Of a stretch of 64,000 nucleotides of DNA, positions 1 through 8,869 are shown one piece after another. Source of the DNA: Granulicella sp. dw_53 (GTDB lineage Bacteria > Acidobacteriota > Terriglobia > Terriglobales > Acidobacteriaceae); contig NZ_JAAVUR010000003.1 of NCBI RefSeq assembly GCF_018449545.1, positions 248,001 to 312,000 of the forward strand, written 5' to 3'. Position 1 is the stretch's first letter. Each line of letters begins with the position of its first letter. Made by a program: the position numbers and the translations under genes. Under the pieces are notes generated by a model. It saw only the letters and a program-made list of their open reading frames with translations, made no database searches and was not told the origin of the DNA.

Positions 1-164
1 TGAAGCGATCCGAAGTTGGTGGAGAGAACCGAAGCATTCCAGCGACAACGTACGAGCCAGACAATCGCACCAAGGGGTGTGATTCGACATCATGCCTGCA
101 AACGAGGCCCGCTACGAAACCGCTCTCTTCCCATCGATTCAAACTCTCCCTCCTCTCCCTTACT

Positions 165-1241
165 GTGCTCCTCTCGGCTCTCGTCCCGGCGCTCACCCGC
201 GCGGAACAGACGCCCTTGCTCCCCACGGCACAAAACGTACTCCCTGAAGCCCCGGGAAGAAGCTCCGCGATCCAATCCACCGACCAGCTACCCACCGGCA
301 GCATCACTGGAATCGTCTTGGACATCCGCCAGGGCCTCGTAGCCGACGCCCGCATCACCCTCATCCCCCAGGCCGGCTTGGAAGAACGCGTCATCACCTC
401 CGACAGCGACGGCTCCTTCACCTTCACCAACGTTCCCCCCGGAACCTACAAGGTCAAGATCAGCTCTCCCGGCCTTGAAACCCTCCTCACCTCTGACATT
501 CAGATCCGCGGTGGCGAGCGCCACGAGCTTCCCAGCATCGCCCTGCCCGTAGCCGCCAACGCCGCCGACGTAACGGTCACCGTCACCCAGCAACAGCTCG
601 CCGAAGAGCAGATCAACGCCGAGATCAAACAACGCGTCCTCGGCGTCTTCCCCAACTTCTACACCAGCTTCATCTGGAACGCCGCTCCCCTCTCCCCCCG
701 CCAGAAGTTCAAACTCGCCATCCGCTCCACCACCGACCCCATCGCCTTCGCCACCACCAGCATCATCGCCGGCGAAGAACAGGCCCGTGGAAAGTACAAA
801 GGCTACGGCGACGGAGCAGAAGGCTTCGGCAAGCGCTACGGAGCAGCCTACGGCGACATCTTCATCGGCCGCATCATCGGCAGCGCCATCCTCCCCACAC
901 TCTTCCGCCAGGACCCACGCTACTTCTATCGCGGCTCCGGCACCGTCCCCTCCCGCGCCTTCTACGCCATCCGCTCCGCCTTCATCTGCAGAGGAAACAA
1001 CGGACGCTGGCAGCCCAACTACTCCCACGTCCTGGGCAACTTCGCCGCCGGCGGCATCTCCAACCTCTACCGCCCCGACGAAGACCGCGGCGCCCGCCTC
1101 GCCATAGACAACGCCCTCCTCCACACCGCCGGCAACGCAGTCGCAAACCTCGTCCGCGAATTCGTCCTCCGCGGCGTCACCTCCAAGGTCCCCGACTACG
1201 CCAACGGCAAAGACGAGGCCGCCCCCAAAAACCGCCCCTAA
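165..1241 (+). CDS. Secreted carboxypeptidase-regulatory-like domain protein
   Basis: Function is unknown; probably an exported surface or periplasmic protein. Residues about 45-128 form a carboxypeptidase-regulatory-like (CNA-B type) beta-sandwich, with the typical GSITGIVLD opening and the DGSFTFTNVPPGTYKVKI core. Residues 130-358 form a larger domain rich in Tyr, Phe and Arg (for example QDPRYFYRGSG) that I recognise only as a recurring acidobacterial family. The start is uncertain. The GTG at 165 begins a short hydrophobic segment without the usual positive charge, while the reading frame stays open to the window edge and encodes HRFKLSLLSL just upstream, which looks like the missing n-region. 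No in-frame ATG exists there, so a rare start or a sequencing error near base 100 is possible. Confidence 0.7.
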   Translation: MLLSALVPALTRAEQTPLLPTAQNVLPEAPGRSSAIQSTDQLPTGSITGIVLDIRQGLVADARITLIPQAGLEERVITSDSDGSFTFTNVPPGTYKVKISSPGLETLLTSDIQIRGGERHELPSIALPVAANAADVTVTVTQQQLAEEQINAEIKQRVLGVFPNFYTSFIWNAAPLSPRQKFKLAIRSTTDPIAFATTSIIAGEEQARGKYKGYGDGAEGFGKRYGAAYGDIFIGRIIGSAILPTLFRQDPRYFYRGSGTVPSRAFYAIRSAFICRGNNGRWQPNYSHVLGNFAAGGISNLYRPDEDRGARLAIDNALLHTAGNAVANLVREFVLRGVTSKVPDYANGKDEAAPKNRP

Positions 1242-1296
1242 TCACCTAGCCGTTTCAGCCGGGCCACCTTCTGACTCACCAATACCGCCCGGGTGC

Positions 1297-1326
1297 CCCA
1301 TCCTTCGCGCCTTTGCGAAGGGTGGG
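1297..1326. repeat. Intergenic hairpin of the GCCCCAT...GGGTGGG type
   Basis: CCCATCCTTCGC (1297-1308) pairs with GCGAAGGGTGGG (1315-1326) across a 6-nt loop; all 12 pairs form if one G-T wobble is allowed. It lies 56 nt after the stop of the upstream gene. It has no T-run, so it is not a classic intrinsic terminator. From memory, similar GGTGCCCCAT...GGGTGGGA hairpins recur between genes in Acidobacteriaceae; only this copy was seen here. Confidence 0.5.
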
Positions 1327-1448
1327 AACTTAACCTCTTCCCGCTATAGCACTTGCTGTTACTCGTTTCACGCCGCTATCTTTACACAACAACCGAACCG
1401 CAAACTTTACCCTGAGCCATGGGTCTAACCAACCAGCACGAGGCCCAC

Positions 1449-2219
1449 ATGTACCGCCCACTCCCCATCCTCTGCCTCATCGCCTTGACGTCAGCGGCCC
1501 CAGCCCAGCAAACCATAGCCGAGCGCTACCTCCTCCAGACAGCTAACCAACACCGCGCAGCCCTCCACCTCGGCCCCCTCACCTGGGACCCCGCCCTCGC
1601 ACTCGCCGCCCAAAGACACGCCATCCGCATCTCTCGCGAGCCAGGCCCTGCCGAACACCAGTACCGCGGCGAACCCGACCTCCTCAGCCGCGCCGCCCAG
1701 GCCGGAGCCCACTTCAGCAACATCTCCGAAAACGTAGCCGGCAACGGCAACAGCCCCGCCGAGATCGAGCTCGCCTGGATGAACTCCCCCGTCCACCGCG
1801 CCAACATCCTCGATCCCCAGCTCAACACCGTCGGCATCGCCGTCGTCCAATCCCGCAGTCTCCTCTCCGCCGTCGAAGACTTCGGCCGCAACGTCCCCGT
1901 CCTCACCCCCAACGGAGTCGAAGCCAGCGCCCAACAGATCCTCCTCAGCCACGGCATCCAGCCCGAGCTCTCCGCCGACGCCCGCCAGGACGCTCGCCGC
2001 GCCTGCAACTCCCAAACCACCACCGGCTACCTCACCCAACCCACCCTCATCTTCCAGTGGGAAGGACCGGACCTCAACGACCTCCCCAAAACCGTCGCCT
2101 CCTCCCTCCCCCGCTCCCAAGGCAAGTCAGTCACTCACACCGCCGCGCTCGCCGCCTGCCCCTCCACCCGCCCCACAGGAGGTTTCACCACCTACCGCAT
2201 CGCCGTCCTGCTCTACTGA
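1449..2219 (+). CDS. CAP-domain (SCP/PR1-like) secreted protein
   Basis: Extracellular or periplasmic CAP-superfamily protein of unknown substrate. The ATG at 1449 gives a standard signal peptide (MYRPLPILCLIALTSAAPAQQ); the frame also has an upstream ATG at 1419, but that places a polar stretch before the signal. CAP hallmarks follow in order: LTWDPALALAAQRHA, a central HQYRG segment, SENVAGN, and AWMNSPVHRANILDP followed by VGIAVV. The C-terminal third, about residues 165-256, is not conserved CAP sequence and has two Cys residues that could pair. Bacterial CAP proteins are mostly uncharacterised, so no activity is assigned. Confidence 0.85.
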   Translation: MYRPLPILCLIALTSAAPAQQTIAERYLLQTANQHRAALHLGPLTWDPALALAAQRHAIRISREPGPAEHQYRGEPDLLSRAAQAGAHFSNISENVAGNGNSPAEIELAWMNSPVHRANILDPQLNTVGIAVVQSRSLLSAVEDFGRNVPVLTPNGVEASAQQILLSHGIQPELSADARQDARRACNSQTTTGYLTQPTLIFQWEGPDLNDLPKTVASSLPRSQGKSVTHTAALAACPSTRPTGGFTTYRIAVLLY

Positions 2220-2278
2220 CACTCGCCATTAATCTCGGCGATTTAGCATGAACATTCCTAGCAAAGGGTTGTCTCGAA

Positions 2279-2389
2279 TTGTCTTCTTCACGTACAAATC
2301 TCCTCAAGACCGTCGCAGTTCTCTGGTTCGCAGCTTTCGTAGTCGTCTTCTATCTCACGACACCCCATTGGCGCTTCGAGAACGGTTAA
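2279..2389 (+). CDS. Possible small single-span membrane protein (36 aa)
   Basis: A TTG-initiated frame with AAGGG at 2264-2268 encodes a basic N-terminus (MSSSRTNLLK), one strongly hydrophobic helix (TVAVLWFAAFVVVFYL) and a short polar tail ending WRFENG. The pattern is that of a small membrane protein. It fills part of the gap between the CAP gene and the EAL gene; the rest of that gap, up to 2593, shows nothing clear. There is no homology support and an artefact is possible. Confidence 0.35.
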   Translation: MSSSRTNLLKTVAVLWFAAFVVVFYLTTPHWRFENG

Positions 2390-2593
2390 TGTCTACGATC
2401 CGGCGATAGGGCGCGAAGCCTTTGGAGACCTCCGCCTCACCCCCGGCTACCGTCTCTACCGTCGCCTTCCCCAATGTGTTGCACAACCAACAGAAGCCCA
2501 GCCGTAGATCCGTATGGAGACAATCGGGTCGAAATATTCGTAAAATTTCGCCTTCCACATCCATACTCCCGAAATAGGGACTACAGTTGCCCC

Positions 2594-4192
2594 ATGCAAG
2601 TTGATATTGCCACCGTACGCCAGGCAATCGAAAGAGACGAGCTCATCCCCAGCTTTCAGCCTGTTGTTGAACTTCGCACCGGCAATCTCGCCGGCTTCGA
2701 GGTGCTGGCCCGCTGGCATCACCCGGATCACGGTCTCATCCTCCCTCCCAACTTCATCCCCCTGGCCGAAGAGAACGGCCTCATCGGAATCCTCATGCAG
2801 CAGACCCTGCGGAAAGCATTCCTCTCCGCTACCCTGCTCCCCGCACCTCTGCGCTTAGCCGTCAACGTCTCCCCCTCGCAGCTCCGCGATCTCACCCTCC
2901 CGAACCAGCTCCAGGAAGCTGCGGAAAAAGGCGGCTTCCCCCTCAACCGCCTCACCGTCGAGATCACCGAGAGCAGCCTCCTCGACAACATGGAGCACGC
3001 CAAGGCCATCGCCGGCCAACTCCAGTCCATGGGCTGTCAGCTCGCCCTCGACGACTTCGGCACCGGCTACTCCAGCCTCCGGCACCTCCAGTCTCTTCCC
3101 TTCGACGAGTTGAAGATCGACCGCAGCTTCGTCGACTCCATGACCAAGACCCGCGAAAGCCGCAAGATCGTCGCCTCCATCATCGGCCTCGCCCACAGCC
3201 TAGGACGCACCACCGTCGCCGAAGGCGTCGAGACTGAAGAGCAGGCAGACATGCTCCTCTGGCTCGGCTGCGAACTCGGTCAGGGCTGGCTCTACGGCCG
3301 TCCCGTCACCGCCGAACACGTCCCCGGCATCATCGCCGCTCCTCAGCGCGCCGCCCCGGCGACCATCTACACACCCGGCGACGGATGGGCCGTCTCCAGC
3401 CTCGAAGCCCTCCCCACCCAGCGCCTCTCGCAACTGCAAGCCATCTACGACGGAGCTCCCGTCGGCCTCTGCTTCCTCGACTGCGACCTCCGTTACGTCA
3501 GCCTCAACAAGCGCCTCGCCGACCTCAACGGCGCTCCCGTCGCCGCGCATCTCGGAAAAACCGTCAAGGAGATGCTCCCCAACAACTTTGAGAGCTACGA
3601 GCCCTATCTGATGCGCGCCCTCCAAGGCGAAGCCATCGAAGGCGTTGAGCTCCCTCGCGGCCAGGCGAAATCCGGCGAGCTCGGAACCGCCCTCATCTCC
3701 TACCAGCCCGCCTGGGACGAAGCCGATGAGGTCATCGGCGTATCCATCGCCGTCATCGACGTCACCGAGAAGAAGCGCACCGAGCAAGCCCTCCGCGAAA
3801 GTGACAGCCAGCTCCGCCAGATGAAGGAGCAAAAAGAGGAAGGCGGCAAGGTTCCCTGGATCATGGACGCCACCGGCAACAGCCTCCAGCCCAGCTCCCT
3901 CTGGGTCACCACCACCGAGGTTAACAAGAAACGCATCCGCAACTTAGGCTGGCTCGAAGCCCTTCACGAAGACGACCTCCAACCCGTCGTCAAGATCATG
4001 CGCGACGCCCTCCGCACCGGCAAACCCATCGACATCGAGTACCGCATCCGAAACGTCGACGGAGACTGGACCTGGATTCGCTCCCGCGGCAAACCCCACT
4101 TCAGTCCCTCCGGCGAAATCCTCCGCTGGTACGGAACCCTCGAAAACATCGACGCAAAGAAGAAGGTCGAAGAGACCGCCCTCAAGCCATAG
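2594..4192 (+). CDS. EAL-PAS-PAS cyclic-di-GMP phosphodiesterase
   Basis: Predicted to hydrolyse c-di-GMP to pGpG in the cytoplasm. The N-terminal EAL domain (residues about 10-245) carries the signature as EVL at 36-38, with the other expected metal or catalytic residues present: N91, E123, D153-D154 in DDFGTGYSS, K174, E210 and Q230. Two PAS domains follow, about 265-390 and 420-525; the second is PAS_3-like (EYRIRNVDGDWTWIRSRGKP). No GGDEF domain is seen. The ATG at 2594 starts directly before the EAL fold; an earlier in-frame ATG at 2474 adds 40 residues of unlikely sequence. The output-first order is unusual, since sensors usually precede EAL. No transmembrane segment is visible, so the signal is probably cytosolic. 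Confidence 0.9.
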   Translation: MQVDIATVRQAIERDELIPSFQPVVELRTGNLAGFEVLARWHHPDHGLILPPNFIPLAEENGLIGILMQQTLRKAFLSATLLPAPLRLAVNVSPSQLRDLTLPNQLQEAAEKGGFPLNRLTVEITESSLLDNMEHAKAIAGQLQSMGCQLALDDFGTGYSSLRHLQSLPFDELKIDRSFVDSMTKTRESRKIVASIIGLAHSLGRTTVAEGVETEEQADMLLWLGCELGQGWLYGRPVTAEHVPGIIAAPQRAAPATIYTPGDGWAVSSLEALPTQRLSQLQAIYDGAPVGLCFLDCDLRYVSLNKRLADLNGAPVAAHLGKTVKEMLPNNFESYEPYLMRALQGEAIEGVELPRGQAKSGELGTALISYQPAWDEADEVIGVSIAVIDVTEKKRTEQALRESDSQLRQMKEQKEEGGKVPWIMDATGNSLQPSSLWVTTTEVNKKRIRNLGWLEALHEDDLQPVVKIMRDALRTGKPIDIEYRIRNVDGDWTWIRSRGKPHFSPSGEILRWYGTLENIDAKKKVEETALKP

Positions 4193-4382
4193 CTCCCTGT
4201 CGCTCACGGACGACCCGCCAGCAGCAAAATACCCGCTCGTCACATAGACAACTCACAAACTCTCTCACCATCGGCATAATTAAATCTGGAGAATGCAGGA
4301 ACATGCGGAAAGGAGAATGTTCCCCTGCCCGGCAAACGAATTTTTACCCCGTCGGGTTGTTGTATTCCCAGGAGATCTACCG

Positions 4383-5546
4383 ATGGGCACTGCAACCAGT
4401 AGCGGCGCTGCGATACGCCACACTCAGTCTTCGGGAATCGCCCGAAGGTTCGTTGAATCGAAGCTCGCATCCGCGGACATCACCATCAATGGAGGCCGCC
4501 CCTTCGATCCCTGGGTCCTCGACGATAGGTTCTACGACCGCGTCTTTTGGCAAGGCACCCTAGGGCTCGGCGAAGCCTACGTCGAAGGCTGGTGGGAGTG
4601 CGAAGCGCTCGATCAGTTCTTCCACAGAATTCTCTCCTCAGGCCTCGCCAAGGCCACCCAATGGAGCTTCGCCGAACTCGCGAACATCCTGCAAGCCCGC
4701 TTCTTCAATCTTCAAAACCTCAGCCGCGCCTGGCAGGTCGGCGAACAACACTACGACGTCGGAAACGATCTCTACCGCCGCATGCTCGACTCGCGGCTCG
4801 TCTACACCTGCGCCTACTGGCAAAACGCCCGCACACTCGATGAGGCTCAAGAGGCCAAGCTCGACCTCGTCTGCAGAAAGATAGGTCTAAGAGCATCGGA
4901 CCACATCCTCGACATAGGCTGCGGCTGGGGAAGCTTCGCAAAGTACGCAGCCGAGAACTACGGCGCCGCCGTCGACGGCATCACCATCTCGAAGAAGCAG
5001 ATCGCCCTCGGAAACACCTTGTGCCGCGGCCTTCCCGTCGATCTCAAGCTGATGGACTACCGCATGTTGAACCAGACCTACGACCACATCGTCTCGTTAG
5101 GCATGTTCGAGCACGTAGGCGAAAAAAACTACCGGACCTACTTCGAGACCGCGGCCCGCAGCCTCAAGGACGACGGCCTCTTCCTCCTCCACACCATGGG
5201 CAGCGGAGAGACCTTCCACACCGGTGACCCCTGGCTCATGAAGCACATCTTCCCCAACGGAATGGTCCCTTCGATAAACCAGATAGGAAAGGCAATCGAA
5301 GGTCTCTTCGTCATCGAAGACCTCCACAACTTCGGAGCGGACTACGACCGAACCCTCATGCAGTGGTTCAGAAACTTCGACCGCACTTGGTCGGAGATCG
5401 AAGCCAACTACCCCGAGGACTTCTATCGCAAATGGAAGTACTACCTCCTCTCGCTCGCCGGCGTATTCAGAGCTCGCCACGTCCATCTCTGGCAGATCGT
5501 CCTCTCCAAACGAGGCGTGCGAGGCGGATACACCAGACCCGAATAA
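4383..5546 (+). CDS. cfa: Cyclopropane-fatty-acyl-phospholipid synthase
   Basis: Transfers a methylene from S-adenosylmethionine to the double bond of unsaturated phospholipid acyl chains, forming cyclopropane fatty acids that stiffen the membrane under acid or stationary-phase stress. The 387-residue length matches the family. The family YDVGNDLYRRML segment (124-135) is followed by C143 in VYTCAYW, the SAM-binding loop LDIGCGWG (176-183), GMFEHVG, and the C-terminal YDRTLMQWF. The ATG at 4383 has AGGAG at 4370-4374, eight bases upstream. It stands alone, with no neighbour of the same pathway. Confidence 0.95.
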   Translation: MGTATSSGAAIRHTQSSGIARRFVESKLASADITINGGRPFDPWVLDDRFYDRVFWQGTLGLGEAYVEGWWECEALDQFFHRILSSGLAKATQWSFAELANILQARFFNLQNLSRAWQVGEQHYDVGNDLYRRMLDSRLVYTCAYWQNARTLDEAQEAKLDLVCRKIGLRASDHILDIGCGWGSFAKYAAENYGAAVDGITISKKQIALGNTLCRGLPVDLKLMDYRMLNQTYDHIVSLGMFEHVGEKNYRTYFETAARSLKDDGLFLLHTMGSGETFHTGDPWLMKHIFPNGMVPSINQIGKAIEGLFVIEDLHNFGADYDRTLMQWFRNFDRTWSEIEANYPEDFYRKWKYYLLSLAGVFRARHVHLWQIVLSKRGVRGGYTRPE

Positions 5547-5816
5547 CTGCCTAAGCTTCAAGCCTCAAACCGGCACACCAGCAGGCTGGCCCCTCCCAGC
5601 CTTCAATTCCGAGCGCCAAAGTGCGCATGGCGTAAATCCCCTCAAAATTGGCACTTACAGCCCTCCCTAATCCCAGCTCTCGAGGCTAGATTAATCCTGT
5701 CGGACACCGTAACAATCCGGCAAAAAGATAGATCTGAAACTGCGCCGCAGTAAGCCCGCTCATGGAATAGGAAAGCCGCGCGCGTGTCTTTTTCAGGGTC
5801 CTTTTGGAGGATCGCC

Positions 5817-5846
5817 ATGAGACGTTTCCACAACGATGAAAGCTAG
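5817..5846 (+). CDS. Possible 9-codon leader ORF
   Basis: ATG at 5817 is preceded at ideal distance by GGAGG (5806-5810) and encodes MRRFHNDES followed by TAG. It ends 31 nt before the alpha/beta hydrolase start, whose own ribosome-binding site is much weaker. The rest of the gap from 5547 shows no other gene or structure. A short upstream ORF could couple or attenuate translation of the hydrolase; there is no further support. Confidence 0.3.
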   Translation: MRRFHNDES

Positions 5847-5877
5847 AGCTCAGCTCTGAGAATCGAGAAGAAAATTA

Positions 5878-6792
5878 ATGCCGAAGAAACAACAAGCCGT
5901 GCCGCGAGACAAGTCCGAACTACCTCCCATGGAAGATCACACCGCCCGATTGAACGGCGTCGATCTTCACTATCGGATCCTCGGAGAGGGCCCCGTGCTC
6001 TTTCTCGTCTCTGCGGGCTGGGGAATAGGCTCCGCCTACATGCAGCGAGCCTTCCATCCCCTGGCGAAGTACCGTCGGCTCGTCTTTATCGATACGCGTG
6101 GCAGTGGTCTCTCTGGCCGCCCCAGCGACTCCAAGCACATGGGGACCGTCGATATGGCGGACGACCTCGAAGCCCTTCGCATCCATCTAGGCCTCTCCGA
6201 GATCAGCATCCTAGGCCACTCTAACTCCGGCGCCATCGCTCTCTCCTACGCCGAACGCTACACCGATCGAGTAAGCAAACTCGTACTCCTCGACAGCCAG
6301 GTCATCGGTCTCAGCGCTGCCGCCGACACCCAAAGAATTCTTCAAAACAGATCCACCGATCCCCGCTTTGAAGACGCTGTCATAGCCGTATCCAAGTTCT
6401 TCTCCGGAAAGGTCAATCCCGCGACAACCGATGAGAGCCTCGAAGCCTTCATCGCTCAAGTCCTGCCACTCTTCCTCTGCAGCCCCGAGAAGACGTTGCC
6501 CTTGGCCCAGAAACAAATCGCAGGCCCCATCTCCTCCTACGCCTTCTCCGCTCAATTCGGGGCCGACGCGGCCTTCGTAACCGATCAGACCGAGTTCCTG
6601 GACGTCATCACGGCGAAGACCCTCATCATCGTAGGCAGATACGACTACATCTGTCCCGTAGCACTCTCCGCCCGCCTCCACGAAGGAATCCCCGACTCCC
6701 GCATGATCATCTTCGAAAACAGCGGCCACTTCCCCTGGATGGAAGAGCCAGAGATGTTCTTCACAGAGCTAGCAAACTTCCTAACCTCCTAA
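5878..6792 (+). CDS. Alpha/beta-fold hydrolase
   Basis: Cytosolic serine hydrolase of unknown substrate, in the prolyl-iminopeptidase or epoxide-hydrolase-like branch. The nucleophile elbow is GHSNSG with Ser115; the oxyanion region is the SAGWG stretch near residue 45. The acid is the Asp in VGRYDYICP and the base is the His in NSGHFPWMEEPE near the C-terminus. Length 304 aa is normal. The ATG at 5878 follows only a weak GAGAAGAAAA purine tract. The gene is monocistronic; the downstream AraC gene is convergent. Confidence 0.85.
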   Translation: MPKKQQAVPRDKSELPPMEDHTARLNGVDLHYRILGEGPVLFLVSAGWGIGSAYMQRAFHPLAKYRRLVFIDTRGSGLSGRPSDSKHMGTVDMADDLEALRIHLGLSEISILGHSNSGAIALSYAERYTDRVSKLVLLDSQVIGLSAAADTQRILQNRSTDPRFEDAVIAVSKFFSGKVNPATTDESLEAFIAQVLPLFLCSPEKTLPLAQKQIAGPISSYAFSAQFGADAAFVTDQTEFLDVITAKTLIIVGRYDYICPVALSARLHEGIPDSRMIIFENSGHFPWMEEPEMFFTELANFLTS

Positions 6793-6837
6793 ACCCACCA
6801 TCCAGCAAGAGAAGAAAACCAACCCAACGACAACACC

Positions 6838-8700
6838 AAACCAAAGGGGCAAGACCAAATCGGTGCAATCCTTGCAAATCGGCGTTAAGCCTTCCTTCAA
6901 TCCGCCACCATCACAAAGCACGGCGGTACTCCCCAGGAGTAACCCCCGTATGCTCATAGAAAGTCCGCGTCAGGTGAGCTTGGCTGGAGAAACCGCACTC
7001 TGCAGCGATATACGCCAGAGAAAGTTCTCTTCGTTTGAAGAGCGCTATAGCGCGATCCAACCTCTTCTTGATCACATATTGATGAGGTGTGATGCCCGTC
7101 GCTCGATGGAACATCCTCAGAAAGTGCCCTCGGCTGTAACCCGACGCGTCCGCAAGCGATTCAAGACTAAGTTCAGCGGAGACGTCTTCGTCAATGAACT
7201 CCAGAACACGTCTGAGTGCGTGCTTTGGAAGAGCAGAGCCCGAAGAATAGAGATCCTCTTTCTTTCGAGAGGAAGCTCCTGAGAGGACAAAACGCACCGC
7301 CAGGGCATGAGCAAGGGACTCGGCATATAACCTACCCGACGGAGCTCCGCTCTCAACCTCCTCCATCAACAACAGGATGATCCGCTGCATCTTTGAATCC
7401 TGAATCCTCAAGCGAATGCGAGGTTCACTTTGGTGCTCCGCCTCCAGCAGAATCTTCTCGATGTACTCCGGCCTGAAGCTACAGACAACACGCATGGAAG
7501 ACGTGAAAGTGTTGTGTGCAGGGAAAATCCCTAACGGTGTAATCGTAATCGTTCCAGCCGGTTTGGAGCAGGAAATGTAACGGCCACGAGCCACAAAAGA
7601 CTCGACATAACAGGGAGTATTCCAAAGCCACAGAGCGTGACGGTCCAGGACTGTCTCGAGATATTCCCCCTCCGGCATTAGGTACTGCTCCAGAACAAAA
7701 CCGTTCCAGCCATACAGAGCGCTCGAATGCAGAAGGGACGGTGAAGAAATTACAGATTCAAGAGGCACACCCTCATGTTTGTTGGTCATAGCATTCCCTC
7801 TCTAACTCCGGACCAAAAGGCAAGTCCAAATCGGTGTCATCCATGCAAATCGGTGTTAAGCCTTCTCTCTCGATTCGCGGCGGTATTCCCCAGGCGTAAC
7901 ACCCGTATGTTCATAGAACGTCCGCGTCAGGTGAGCTTGGCTGGAGAAACCACACGCTGTGGCGATATCGGCGAGACGACTCTCTCTCTGTTTTAAAAGC
8001 GCCATAGCGTAGTCCACCCTCTTCTTGATCACATACTGATGAGGTGTCATTCCCGTAGCGCGATGGAACATCCTGAGAAAGTGCCCCCGGCTGTAACCCG
8101 ACTCGTTCGCAAGCGCTTCCAGACTAAGTTCAGCGGAGACATCCTGGTCAATGAACTCCAGAACGCGTCTAAGCGAATGCTTTGGCAAGGAAGAGCCCGA
8201 ATACAGATCCCCCTTCTTACGAGACGGAATCCCTGAGAGAATAAAACGCACCGCCAGGGCATGGGCGAGCGACTCCGCATATAACCTCCCCGACGGAGCT
8301 CCGCTCTCAATCTCCTCCATAAGCAGCAGAATGAGCCGTTGCATCTTTGAATCCTGAATCGTCCGTCGGACGAAAGGTTCTGGCTGGTAATCCGCCTCCA
8401 ACAGAATCTTCTTGATGTACTCCGGTTCAAAGCTACAGACGATACGCGTGGAAGACGTGAACGTGTAGTGCGCGGGAAAAATCCCTAACGGTGTAACCGA
8501 GATCGTTCCAGGCAATTTGATGCAGGGAGTGAAACGGCCCTGCAGAGAACACTCGACATAACAAGGGGTATTCCAAAGCCACAGAGCGTGACGGTAGAGG
8601 ACTGTCTCGAGATACTCCCCCTCTGGCATCAAGTACTGTTCCACAACAAGGCCGTTCCAGCCGTACGGAATGCTCGAATGCAGAAGGGACAATGGCGAAG
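6838..8700. repeat. Tandem duplication carrying two AraC genes
   Basis: Two diverged copies lie head to tail: about 6838-7790 and about 7811-8700. The similarity covers most of both AraC genes and also their 3' flank. ACCAAAGGGGCAAGACC (6838 region) matches GACCAAAAGGCAAGTCC (7811 region), and both are followed by AAATCGGTG, a short spacer and TGCAAATCGG. Homology in non-coding flank shows a segmental tandem duplication rather than independent acquisition. Confidence 0.85.
6911..7789 (-). CDS. AraC-family transcriptional regulator, copy 1
   Basis: DNA-binding regulator of 292 aa. The C-terminal 100 residues are a canonical double helix-turn-helix: ELSLESLADASGYSRGHFLRMFHRATGITPHQYVIKKRL, then AYIAAECGFSSQAHLTRTFYEHTGVTPGEYRR. 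The N-terminal half is a putative effector-binding domain (PLGIFPAHNTFTSS, then VCSFRPEYIEKIL) with no ligand evident. It has a paralogue directly upstream on the same strand. The start is ATG (MTNKHEG). No enzyme gene is divergent from it, so its target is unclear. Confidence 0.9.
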   Translation of the reverse strand: MTNKHEGVPLESVISSPSLLHSSALYGWNGFVLEQYLMPEGEYLETVLDRHALWLWNTPCYVESFVARGRYISCSKPAGTITITPLGIFPAHNTFTSSMRVVCSFRPEYIEKILLEAEHQSEPRIRLRIQDSKMQRIILLLMEEVESGAPSGRLYAESLAHALAVRFVLSGASSRKKEDLYSSGSALPKHALRRVLEFIDEDVSAELSLESLADASGYSRGHFLRMFHRATGITPHQYVIKKRLDRAIALFKRRELSLAYIAAECGFSSQAHLTRTFYEHTGVTPGEYRRAL

Positions 8701-8869
8701 CCGCGGATTCAAGAGGCCAACTTTCGTTGCTGACACTTGGCGGCAGAATGTTAGGCCCCACTCGCCCACTCCGGGATCTCCCGGAACCGCCCTTGTCTTT
8801 CGGATCTTGTAAAGCCGTGGCTCTCGAAGAGAGTCCACGGCGATCTCTCTGTTTGTTAGTCAAAAGCAC
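7856..8869 (-). CDS. AraC-family transcriptional regulator, copy 2
   Basis: Paralogue of the adjacent AraC gene, near-identical through the LLMEEIESGAPSGRLYAESLAHALAVRF stretch (split here as LLMEEIESGAPSG and RLYAESLAHALAVRF) and through both HTH motifs. It differs by about 40 extra residues near the N-terminus: after TNK, where copy 1 also has TNK, it carries a Gly/Ser/Arg-rich insert (for example KGGSGRSRSGR) before homology resumes at WPLES. The likely start is GTG at 8869 or TTG at 8863, equivalent to the copy 1 start. Alternatively translation begins inside the insert. Ligand and target are unknown. Confidence 0.87.
   Translation of the reverse strand: MLLTNKQRDRRGLSSRATALQDPKDKGGSGRSRSGRVGPNILPPSVSNESWPLESAASPLSLLHSSIPYGWNGLVVEQYLMPEGEYLETVLYRHALWLWNTPCYVECSLQGRFTPCIKLPGTISVTPLGIFPAHYTFTSSTRIVCSFEPEYIKKILLEADYQPEPFVRRTIQDSKMQRLILLLMEEIESGAPSGRLYAESLAHALAVRFILSGIPSRKKGDLYSGSSLPKHSLRRVLEFIDQDVSAELSLEALANESGYSRGHFLRMFHRATGMTPHQYVIKKRVDYAMALLKQRESRLADIATACGFSSQAHLTRTFYEHTGVTPGEYRRESREKA

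Noticed and set aside
5642..5833. 63-aa minus-strand frame upstream of the alpha/beta hydrolase
   Set aside because: No ribosome-binding site, no domain, unusual composition; it overlaps the promoter region of the hydrolase.
8629..8838. 69-aa minus-strand frame inside the second AraC gene's N-terminal insert
   Set aside because: It overlaps the AraC frame and has no start signal. The insert's origin remains unclear, but this frame is not supported as a gene.
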